From positions 186,001 through 250,000 of the forward strand of contig NZ_JAAFZH010000008.1 in the NCBI RefSeq assembly GCF_010435915.1: a stretch of DNA of 64,000 nt, read 5' to 3'. The notes beneath the pieces are model-generated. The model saw nothing but the letters and a program-made list of their open reading frames with translations. It had not been told where the DNA came from and searched no databases. How positions within the stretch are numbered: position 1 is the first letter of the stretch; each line of letters begins with the position of its first letter. Made by a program: the position numbers and the translations under genes. This document shows positions 34,851 through 41,601 of this stretch, piece after piece. The stretch comes from Spirosoma terrae (GTDB lineage: Bacteria; Bacteroidota; Bacteroidia; Cytophagales; Spirosomataceae).

Positions 34851-35531
34851 TTAAATGGTGAGCTCTGCACTGACAATCGCATAAATATTTTCCATATACC
34901 CCTTCCGATCGGCCACATCCAGCCAACTCTCCCGCTCAGTGCGTTTATGGCCTCGAATATTGATCCGGTAGAGGTAATAGAGCCGGTTATACACCAATCG
35001 CCAGGCGTTCTGCTGACTAACCCCCTTTGCCCGACAGTAGCCATTGACAATCCGCTGTACTTTAGCGCGCGTTGTTTCAACCGGTAACGCTTCACTGCTT
35101 CGGGGGACATCCAGTAGCGATCGAGCGGCCTGCTGCTGTGAGTCTAATACGGCTTTAAGCTTCTGCTCCAGATCCGTTATACGCTTATCAAGATGGGTAA
35201 GCAGCTGGTTCGGCTGAGTAGTTATCTGCTGTAATCGTTTCTCAGCCTCGATAAAGTACTGACGAGCCTGTTTGCCTCTTTCGGTACGTTCTACCATGGA
35301 CAGTTCCTTGGCTGTATCCAGCGTAAGTACATACTCAATGATCCGGCCACCGGTTTCACCATTTAGTGAAACCGATGTATAATCCTGACCTTCGACAAGC
35401 TTATATTGTTTGATACGGCCCTTCATCCAATCGGCGAAATGCTTCCTATTTCCCAGAAAACGGTGCAGCTCCCGGCCCGAAACTGTAGGTAAGCCCTGGC
35501 CACTAGTCGAAATAGGGATCAGCTCATTCAT
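34851..35531 (-). CDS. AntA/AntB-type antirepressor-like protein
   Basis: ATG 35531 (MNELIPISTSGQG) is chosen because GAAAGGAGGG lies in front and it overlaps the previous gene's stop (ATGA). The 226-residue product has an AntA-type domain at residues 10-95 (VSGRELHRFLGNRKHFADWM, GQDYTSVS, EYVLTLDTAKELSMVERTE) and a coiled coil, then a C-terminal helical domain (RAKVQRIVNGYCRAKGV). Antirepressors of this type release phage-like repressors. It is the last gene of a four-gene minus-strand operon. Confidence 0.8.
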   Translation of the reverse strand: MNELIPISTSGQGLPTVSGRELHRFLGNRKHFADWMKGRIKQYKLVEGQDYTSVSLNGETGGRIIEYVLTLDTAKELSMVERTERGKQARQYFIEAEKRLQQITTQPNQLLTHLDKRITDLEQKLKAVLDSQQQAARSLLDVPRSSEALPVETTRAKVQRIVNGYCRAKGVSQQNAWRLVYNRLYYLYRINIRGHKRTERESWLDVADRKGYMENIYAIVSAELTI

Positions 35532-35895
35532 GACTGCCCTCCTTTCGATTAATAGCGTTGCCAATCTCGCGCAGATCAGCCCCCAGGTCATTGGTAATGC
35601 AGGCAATATAGCGAGTCAGTACTTTGACTTGTTCCAGATGAAGGATAATCTCCTTCTGGCTGGAATCATCGAGTACAACCGACTTTCCTTCTTTCAAACC
35701 GCTATGCCATTTCTCTGTATAATACTCCAATTCTTCGTAGGCTTTATCCAGATGAGCCCATAAGGCATCGAGTACAATCTCAGCGCCCGAAAGGGCCATC
35801 GGTAAATCAAGGTTGGAGCTTGTCTCAATCTCCAGCTCAAAAGCCCAGAAGGTACTGTGCCGGATATCCTTGCCGGTTGAGGTTATATAATTCAT
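35524..35895 (-). CDS. Unknown helical protein in the antirepressor operon
   Basis: ATG 35895 has GAAAGGAG 7 bp before it, which favours this start over an in-frame ATG 8 codons upstream. The 123-residue protein is mostly helix (EIVLDALWAHLDKAYEELEY, EIILHLEQVKVLTRYIACI) and ends overlapping the antirepressor start by ATGA. No family known. Confidence 0.6.
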   Translation of the reverse strand: MNYITSTGKDIRHSTFWAFELEIETSSNLDLPMALSGAEIVLDALWAHLDKAYEELEYYTEKWHSGLKEGKSVVLDDSSQKEIILHLEQVKVLTRYIACITNDLGADLREIGNAINRKEGSHE

Positions 35896-35911
35896 GTTAT
35901 GGCTCCTTTCT

Positions 35912-36538
35912 TTAGGCAAAATGCCGGGTTAGTTCTTCGATCTTATACATCATCACTACCTGCCTGAGTGGAAAGACGCGGTCCATGTGGCCAAAAAGGC
36001 TATTATCCTGCGTCAGACGGAGAAGTCTATTCTGGACCGGCTCAACCCGGCCAATCAGCCAGGTGCGAGGATGGGTTCTGTTATAACGGTAGGCTAGAGC
36101 TACAATACCATTAGTCGACATAAAATGGTAACGATCGATGGGTTTAGCCTTCAAAGAATCTCCCTTTAGAATTTGGGGAGCCATGGAGTTCGACCAGGCC
36201 GAAAAAACAGCATCTAATTTGACCGGCTCATGACCATTGCCTGCCAGTGGGTAAGGTGTGATCTCGTACAGGCGGGCAGTCTGGTTTACTTTGAGCTGCC
36301 GGTAGTAGAGCTGATCAAGGAGCCGCTCCCATCCATGAACAGTAGTCCCTTTCTGCTCCATATAGGCAATGCTGTTGGTTGTATCCCTCAGCTGCCGCAT
36401 GTGTTTACCAAGCACAGCCAATGCTTCCGTTGTCTCATAGTCTGCTAAAAGGCGGGTACACTTCAGGCGGTGCAAAGCCCTGGCTGACCACTGAGCGGTT
36501 GAGGAGACAAATTCCTCTACGGCTATTTTACTGGACAT
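35912..36538 (-). CDS. Unknown protein in the antirepressor operon
   Basis: A 208-residue protein with a helical N-terminal half (TEALAVLGKHMRQLRDTTNS) and a β-rich middle (GIVALAYRYNRTHPRTWLIG). It begins with ATG behind AGAAAGGAGGGG and overlaps the NUMOD4-like gene by 11 bp. I recognise no family. Confidence 0.6.
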   Translation of the reverse strand: MSSKIAVEEFVSSTAQWSARALHRLKCTRLLADYETTEALAVLGKHMRQLRDTTNSIAYMEQKGTTVHGWERLLDQLYYRQLKVNQTARLYEITPYPLAGNGHEPVKLDAVFSAWSNSMAPQILKGDSLKAKPIDRYHFMSTNGIVALAYRYNRTHPRTWLIGRVEPVQNRLLRLTQDNSLFGHMDRVFPLRQVVMMYKIEELTRHFA

Positions 36539-37424
36539 CTGCCCCTCCTTTCTGGGTATCGCAGCCGCAATACTGATTAGTCCTGTAGGCCTTTTCGGGA
36601 GAAAAGATCACCTTGTCAAAAACACCGACCGTATTGATCGTACCATCGGGCCTGGGGAAACAGATACTGGCCTGGTAGGCTTCCAGTTCCATCCACTGAC
36701 CGACCTTGTTGAAATACTGCTTCATGTAGAAGTACTGCATTTCGACAAACTCACCACTGATCAGATTAGGCGAGGTTAGATTGATTTCACCTTTCAGACC
36801 ATTGCGGTACCAGATATCGATGTGAAGAATTGAAACAGCCGCTGGACGGTGTTTAGACCCTGCTGTTCGGTCATGAATTGTTAGCAGAGCGGGAATCTCT
36901 GCTAACAATTCTTCCGGATCACTTTCAGGGACAAGGGGCTTAGTCTCGGTGGAGGTTGCCTGTGTAGCGGAACGGTTTTTCGCGTTGAAACGGGGTGAGG
37001 GTTCCCAGCGAAGGTTGGTTACTTCGTTGCGCTTACCGTCTTTGACTTTACGCCGAACCCAGTCATATCCGTTTGGATTGGGCAGAAAAGCCTCAGCAAC
37101 GGCTCTGTGGACCCGAATGGTTGCCGAGATTCTCTTTTGACCCGATCGGACAATAAAACAATGATCACCATCCTTGTTTGGCCAGGTTTTGACGTAATCC
37201 CGATCAGCATTGCTCCATACGTTACCCAGATTAGAGATACGGTATTGAGTTTCGAATCCGGCCAGAGGTTTCCAAACTTCATTGGGCTGTCCAGTTAGCG
37301 GATTGACATGAATGGATGAGAGCCGATCATCCGCTGTAGATTGGTGTGAGGCCGCATTTTGGGCCGTTGGTGGAGGGGTTGTTGCAAAGTTTCCCCTACC
37401 CACGTAGCTTTGCTCCGTAGACAT
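36528..37424 (-). CDS. NUMOD4 protein with degenerate HNH-like region
   Basis: A 298-residue protein. After about 40 Pro/Ala/Thr-rich residues, VWKPLAGFETQYRISNLGNV is a NUMOD4 DNA-binding motif. Then VHRAVAEAFLPNPNGYDWVR and NEVTNLRWEP follow the layout of an HNH_3 domain but the usual N-H-I-D-G segment reads RRKVKDGK, so the catalytic His is missing. The C-terminal half (FVEMQYFYMKQYFNKVGQW and onward) is a separate β-rich domain. It is probably a DNA-binding regulator derived from a homing enzyme, at the head of a four-gene operon. Confidence 0.62.
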   Translation of the reverse strand: MSTEQSYVGRGNFATTPPPTAQNAASHQSTADDRLSSIHVNPLTGQPNEVWKPLAGFETQYRISNLGNVWSNADRDYVKTWPNKDGDHCFIVRSGQKRISATIRVHRAVAEAFLPNPNGYDWVRRKVKDGKRNEVTNLRWEPSPRFNAKNRSATQATSTETKPLVPESDPEELLAEIPALLTIHDRTAGSKHRPAAVSILHIDIWYRNGLKGEINLTSPNLISGEFVEMQYFYMKQYFNKVGQWMELEAYQASICFPRPDGTINTVGVFDKVIFSPEKAYRTNQYCGCDTQKGGADVQ

Positions 37425-37453
37425 AATAAATGAACTGTTTAGGGTGTTTACAT

Positions 37454-37494
37454 GACCCCCTCATTGCACCGTCCAAAGTTCAAATGAGGGGGTT
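37454..37494. repeat. G+C-rich inverted repeat ahead of the NUMOD4 operon
   Basis: CCCCCTCATT (37456-37465) pairs with AATGAGGGGG (37483-37492), with one further A-T and G-T pair outside. It lies 30-70 bp upstream of the operon start, so it may be a leader hairpin or an operator rather than a terminator. Confidence 0.55.
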
Positions 37495-37603
37495 CACTAT
37501 TTGTTTACCCTTCAATATCTACCGTTTTGGCTAGGCAGTCCTCCAAATTGTGGACACTATATAGCCTCTTTCGTATTGAATTGATCAACGAAGTTAATTT
37601 TTA

Positions 37604-37619
37604 TTTGTCTATATGCAAA
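37604..37619. promoter_or_regulatory. Operator-like site downstream of the small regulator
   Basis: TTTGTCTATATGCAAA is, in reverse complement, 15 of 16 identical to the sites at 37850 and 37877. It lies only 4 bp after the gene end. Confidence 0.55.
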
Positions 37620-37623
37620 TAAA

Positions 37624-37815
37624 TTATTCTTTCCCTATTGCCTTTTTTCTTAGCCTTTCAGGTGGGTATTTTTCAGTATCTATATAATCTTTGAGTGCAC
37701 CTGTCGGATCAGGTATTTGTATCTTTTCTATCAATCCTTTAGCTATTCTACTATAAATAGCCTGTGTGGATACTCCGCAAAGTTTCGCGTATTGATATGG
37801 AGTTGCATACTTCAT
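37624..37815 (-). CDS. Small MerR/excisionase-type DNA-binding protein
   Basis: A 63-residue protein, MKYATPYQYAKLCGVSTQAI then YSRIAKGLIEKIQIPDPTG, a winged-helix pattern like excisionases and small MerR-type proteins (a helix-turn-helix followed by a short wing). The gene is bracketed by copies of a TTTGCATATATACAAA-type site, two upstream and one inverted downstream, so it is probably autoregulated or acts as an architectural DNA-bending factor. It is the last plasmid-side gene before IS copy 2. Confidence 0.68.
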   Translation of the reverse strand: MKYATPYQYAKLCGVSTQAIYSRIAKGLIEKIQIPDPTGALKDYIDTEKYPPERLRKKAIGKE

Positions 37816-37849
37816 TGTGCTTTGAGCTATCTATAGAGAACTAATCTTG

Positions 37850-37892
37850 TTTGCATATATACAAACAACAAGTATATTTGCATATATACAAA
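37850..37892. promoter_or_regulatory. Twin operator-like sites upstream of the small regulator
   Basis: TTTGCATATATACAAA occurs at 37850-37865 and 37877-37892 (27-bp spacing). It is close to a palindrome. It lies 35-77 bp in front of the regulator gene at 37815. Confidence 0.65.
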
Positions 37893-37995
37893 TATATAGT
37901 ACCTAGTAAATATCTATATACTACATACTGTCACTATTTTAAAGTGTGTAAGTAGTCTGTAAGAAATAGTTTGCATTATTTCCTAACTTGCCCTC

Positions 37996-38436
37996 ATGGG
38001 ACGAGTAAACACACCCGTTCTAACCAACACCCAACAGGCTGAGTTAGAACGCGAACTGAAGAGCAACGACAACCACAGCTTTCGCATGCGCTGCCAAGCC
38101 ATCCTGCTCAAAGCGGCTGGCCGTAACTCGAAAGACGTGGCTCTGATCGTGGGCATGTGCCATGTTAGTGTGAATAGTTGGTTAAAACGCTTTAAAAATG
38201 ATGGGATCGAAGGGCTAAAAATTAAACCGGGGCGGGGCCGTAAGCCCTTACTGGATAAAATAGCGGACAAAGAGGCCGTGCTGGCGGCTGTCAAAGCCAA
38301 CCGCCAGCGTATCCAACTGGCCAAAGCTGACTGGCAAGCCACTCGCCAAAAAGGTAGCAAACCCGTCAGCGAGTCTACGTTTCGTACCTTTTTAAAAACC
38401 TTGGTGGGCGATATAAACGAATTCGCCGACGGGTAA
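37996..38436 (+). CDS. IS630 transposase, N-terminal part (orfA), copy 2
   Basis: The 146-residue product is identical to that of copy 1: a helix-turn-helix (SVNSWLKRFKNDGIEGL) and a basic GRGRKPLLD segment that bind the terminal repeats. It reaches the catalytic frame by a -1 shift at T TTA AAA (38391-38397). Both copies keep intact frames, so either could supply the active transposase. Confidence 0.88.
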   Translation: MGRVNTPVLTNTQQAELERELKSNDNHSFRMRCQAILLKAAGRNSKDVALIVGMCHVSVNSWLKRFKNDGIEGLKIKPGRGRKPLLDKIADKEAVLAAVKANRQRIQLAKADWQATRQKGSKPVSESTFRTFLKTLVGDINEFADG

Positions 38437-38489
38437 AAGGAAAGCCTGATCCGGTAATATATACTTACAAAAAAGAACAACTTAGGGAG

Positions 38490-39026
38490 TTGGAAGAACT
38501 TTCTGGGCAAGGGCTGATTGATCTGTTTTATGGCGACGAAACCCATGTGTGTAGTGAAGGCTATGTGCCTTATGGCTGGCAATTTCCCCAGGAAGATGTT
38601 CATATAGTGGCCCAAAAGGGCTTCAAAATCAACTCTTGGGGGCTGATTAACCGGCAAAATAGCTTGCATTGGTCCACTACTCAGCAACGCATCACGGCTC
38701 GGTTTGTGGGTGAACAACTGGATAAGCTCTCGTTTAGGATTCATCGGTCGACAGTGGTTGTGTTGGACAATGCTCGGATTCACACAGCGGGCTACATCCA
38801 AGGGATGCGTTCGATTTGGGAAGCCAGAGGGCTTTATCTATTTTTCTTACCGACTTATTGTCCTCATTTCAACCTTGCTGAAACGCTATGGCGACATCTA
38901 AAAGGGGGATGGTTAAAACCCGAGGACTATTCGACCAGCGATGAATTAGCTTATGCCTTAAATCGCTGTTTAGCGAATGTGGGTCGAGAGTTAACGATCA
39001 ATTTTAGTGCTTTTAATGCAAACTAA
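38490..39026 (+). CDS. IS630 transposase, catalytic DDE part (orfB), copy 2
   Basis: Identical to the catalytic frame of copy 1, with the DDE triad in GDETHV, VVLDNARIH and NLAETLW. It is read by frameshift from orfA rather than from its own TTG. It points toward, and is convergent with, the proline dehydrogenase gene whose stop codon it supplies. Confidence 0.88.
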   Translation: MEELSGQGLIDLFYGDETHVCSEGYVPYGWQFPQEDVHIVAQKGFKINSWGLINRQNSLHWSTTQQRITARFVGEQLDKLSFRIHRSTVVVLDNARIHTAGYIQGMRSIWEARGLYLFFLPTYCPHFNLAETLWRHLKGGWLKPEDYSTSDELAYALNRCLANVGRELTINFSAFNAN

Positions 39027-39040
39027 TAATCGAGCACTAC

Positions 39041-40255
39041 TTAAATACCTCTCCTCTTTATTTCTTTTTCAATTAAAAACAGCTCCCTGCTGGTCTGGCC
39101 AGCAACGGAGCTGTTTTCTTGTGCCCGGCGCATCAGATAGGGTATAACATCATCAATAGGCCCATAGGGTAAGTACTTGGTTACGTTGCAGCCTGCTTTA
39201 GCCAGGTTAAACGTAATGTTGTCACTCATACCGTATAACTGCGAAAACTGCACATGGGGGTGGTTGAGTGTCAGGTTCGCTTCGTCGAGTAGTTGAACCG
39301 CATACTGAGAGCTGTATTCATTATGGGAGGCAATGATTACCGACAGGGTACTGAGCCGTTCAATTGTGTAATCGATAGCTGCGTTAAAATCCTGATCGCT
39401 CGACGATTTATCCGGTTGAATAGGCGAGGGGGCCTGTAGAGACTCCGCTCGTTTCCGTTCTTTTTCCATATAGGCACCCCGCACAATTTTAACCCCTAAA
39501 ATGAAATCATTTTTTAACGCCATCGCGTGCGAAAGTTTCAGGAATTCAAGCCGGTCGTGGCGATAGAGCTGTATGGTATTAAAGAGCACCACTCTATTTT
39601 TATTATAGACCTGCATCAATTGCATGGTGATGGCATCAATCGTATCCTGAATCCAGGATTCTTCAGCATCAATCAGAATACCCACATTTTTCTGGGATGC
39701 TAGCTTACATAAGTCAACCAGGCGTTGTATTACTTTGTCCCATTCCTGCTTTTCAGACGTAGTAAGCTGATCGGTATTGATCGTAGCTGCTTCGGCTGTC
39801 AGCTTAGAGGTTGTATTTAATTTTTCAAGGAGGGCAAACCGGGCGAGTGCCGTTATTTTAACCGCAATCAGATTGGTTGTTTCTGGATTGGCCGCGTGGT
39901 TAATTACATTGATAAATTCGTCTTTGGCATTGTCGAAATCTATTTCACTTTCTTTCCCTTCTGCGCCATAATCGAATATTATACCAATGCCATATTTCTT
40001 TAAATTTTCGGCAACCGTTTTCGTACCTTGGAGGGTTTCGCCACCTACAAATTGTTCGAAGATTGTAGATCGTAGCAGACCTTTGATGGGTAGTTTCCAT
40101 TTAACGGCTAGTATGGTAAGTTCTGTTCCAATGCTAACCAGCCATCCCTGATTCATTAATTGAAACAGGCGATACGTTTTTTTTAATTGTTTATCAGACT
40201 TATAAATAAAAGCCTGTTCAGTATTGTCGAATGAAATTTTAGCTTTACTATTCAT
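39041..40255 (-). CDS. Proline dehydrogenase
   Basis: A 404-residue FAD-dependent β/α-barrel enzyme that oxidises proline to pyrroline-5-carboxylate. Seen: LGVKIVRGAYMEKERKRAES near residue 260, ASHNEYSSQYAVQLL, and YLPYGPIDDVIPYLMRRAQE near the C-terminus, the three classic segments. It is the monofunctional form, not PutA. The last codons read RRGI followed by TAA, in which the third base comes from IS630 copy 2; with the plasmid-like block removed the stop would be TAG at the same codon. Protein length is thus unchanged. An AraC-type regulator is divergent across 397 bp and may control it (inference). Confidence 0.92.
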   Translation of the reverse strand: MNSKAKISFDNTEQAFIYKSDKQLKKTYRLFQLMNQGWLVSIGTELTILAVKWKLPIKGLLRSTIFEQFVGGETLQGTKTVAENLKKYGIGIIFDYGAEGKESEIDFDNAKDEFINVINHAANPETTNLIAVKITALARFALLEKLNTTSKLTAEAATINTDQLTTSEKQEWDKVIQRLVDLCKLASQKNVGILIDAEESWIQDTIDAITMQLMQVYNKNRVVLFNTIQLYRHDRLEFLKLSHAMALKNDFILGVKIVRGAYMEKERKRAESLQAPSPIQPDKSSSDQDFNAAIDYTIERLSTLSVIIASHNEYSSQYAVQLLDEANLTLNHPHVQFSQLYGMSDNITFNLAKAGCNVTKYLPYGPIDDVIPYLMRRAQENSSVAGQTSRELFLIEKEIKRRGI

Positions 40256-40489
40256 GCCTATTTTTTTTCAAATCTACACCTAGGATTCTCCTGAAAGTGG
40301 TGCTGGCAATTTTTGAAAAGACTTGGACAATTATTGTGAAATTTTATCCTGTTAACAGCCTGATCAGATACCATATGTCAAACAACTGTCTATACAGATA
40401 ATTATTTTACTTGTGTAAAAATAACAATATAGCTGCTGAGTAATTATACTTATTGCGGTTTTTTATACTATGATAACATGAAATTTTAA

Positions 40490-40509
40490 TTAAAATTTCT
40501 GTTAGTTTT
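40490..40509. promoter_or_regulatory. 20-bp perfect palindrome in the divergent promoter region
   Basis: GAAATTTTAATTAAAATTTC is exactly self-complementary. It lies between the proline dehydrogenase and AraC-type genes, a plausible dimer-binding operator. The rest of the 40256-40652 gap shows no gene. Confidence 0.55.
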
Positions 40510-40652
40510 TTCTCTGGAATAAGAAGCATATGATTATCTTGCATTACAGCCAATAAGTAACCATATTTTACGAATAAATGCTTTAAAAGCAAATTTACTT
40601 TGGCTGTAAATAGTATAAGTTCGTTCTGAAATAATAATAAACCGTCTTGTCT

Positions 40653-41546
40653 ATGAAAGTGTTGGAATTTACACCGCCTGTCCCTAAAGAGGATTCGGTT
40701 GTAGTTGATGAAGACATCCTGCCCTATTTTTACAATTACTTTCACCGACATAAACAACTACAGATAACAGTAATTCTTCATGGTACGGGTACCTTAACAG
40801 CAGGCAATTATAGTCAGTCCTTCAAACCCGGTGATATTTATATTCTAGGGGCTAATCAGCCACATATATTTAAGTCGGATGCCTCACATTTTAGTCATCC
40901 AGAACGTATGAATGCGCATGCCATTCACGTTTATTTTGATCAGAGTCGAATTCCAGGGCAGTTTTTTGACCTTCCTGAAATGGAATCGATTAGTAATTTT
41001 CTGCCTACGACGCAATACGGATTACAACTACCTTCTCAATACGTAACACATGTTAGCCGCGTATTAACTAAGCTGAAAAATAAAAATAGCCTCGACCGAT
41101 TATTAACGCTGATCAAATTATTTGACTATTTCTCCAAGCAGGTAAGAGACTGGAAATCGTTAGATTCGGGCTTGTCGAGAAATTATTTCTTTGATGGCGA
41201 AGGCGTTCGGATGAACGATGTATTTCAGTATACGCTAGAACATTACGCTGAAAATATTACGCTGAATAAAATTGCTGAAATAGCGCATATAACTCCGCAT
41301 GCTTTCTGCAAGTATTTTAAAAAGCATACCAGGAAAACGTATAATGCTTTTTTAAATGAAATACGTATTAGTGAGGCTTGTAAAAAAATAATAAATAGTA
41401 ATCATGATGGGATTTCTACAATAGCCTATTCAACGGGATTTAATAGTGCCACAAACTTTAATCGTGTTTTTCGAAAAACAACGGGCATGTCGCCCCGAGA
41501 TTATATAAAAGTTTATAAAAGTAAACTCGACAAATTAGCTAGTTGA
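40653..41546 (+). CDS. AraC-family transcriptional regulator with cupin-like sensor domain
   Basis: The 297-residue protein (MKVLEFTPPVPKED start) has an N-terminal cupin-like domain (HKQLQITVILHGTGTLTAGN, FKPGDIYILGANQPH) and a C-terminal pair of helix-turn-helices (LNKIAEIAHITPHAFCKYFK, IAYSTGFNSATNFNRVFRK, TGMSPRDY). The ligand is unknown. It is divergent from proline dehydrogenase, with a perfect 20-bp palindrome between them, so it may respond to proline or to sugar signals for the gene at 41602. Confidence 0.88.
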   Translation: MKVLEFTPPVPKEDSVVVDEDILPYFYNYFHRHKQLQITVILHGTGTLTAGNYSQSFKPGDIYILGANQPHIFKSDASHFSHPERMNAHAIHVYFDQSRIPGQFFDLPEMESISNFLPTTQYGLQLPSQYVTHVSRVLTKLKNKNSLDRLLTLIKLFDYFSKQVRDWKSLDSGLSRNYFFDGEGVRMNDVFQYTLEHYAENITLNKIAEIAHITPHAFCKYFKKHTRKTYNAFLNEIRISEACKKIINSNHDGISTIAYSTGFNSATNFNRVFRKTTGMSPRDYIKVYKSKLDKLAS

Positions 41547-41549
41547 GTC

Positions 41550-41583
41550 AATAAAAAAGCCCACCTAAGTGGGCTTTTTTATT
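41550..41583. terminator. Bidirectional terminator
   Basis: AATAAAAAAGCCCAC pairs exactly with GTGGGCTTTTTTATT around a 4-nt loop. Runs of A and T on both sides let it end the AraC gene (+) and the convergent PQQ dehydrogenase gene (-). Confidence 0.9.
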
Positions 41584-41601
41584 GACTGTAAGCTGACCGA
41601 A

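Larger units (their letters stand above)
37951..39041 (+). mobile_element. IS630-family insertion sequence, copy 2
   Basis: Same length, ends and translated products as copy 1, flanked by TA at 37949-37950 and 39042-39043. Its right end lies in the last codon of proline dehydrogenase: TA of the stop codon comes from the target and the final A of TAA from the element. Confidence 0.9.
6972..39043. mobile_element. IS630-bounded integrated plasmid-like block
   Basis: Two identical, directly repeated IS630-type elements bound about 29.9 kb of plasmid-type genes: iterons and Rep, primase-helicase, ParA with a small partner, resolvase, HigBA and an antirepressor operon. The element starts are 30,977 bp apart, which would be the size of a circle carrying one IS copy. 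TA is present at all four IS edges. Joining 6971 to 39042 leaves a single TA and regenerates a stop codon for proline dehydrogenase at its present last codon. Integration by homologous recombination between IS copies, composite transposition or misassembly would all look like this. Confidence 0.7.

Noticed and set aside
40407..40757. 116-residue minus-strand frame between proline dehydrogenase and the AraC-type gene
   Set aside because: Overlaps the start of the AraC gene; A+T-rich composition explains the open frame.
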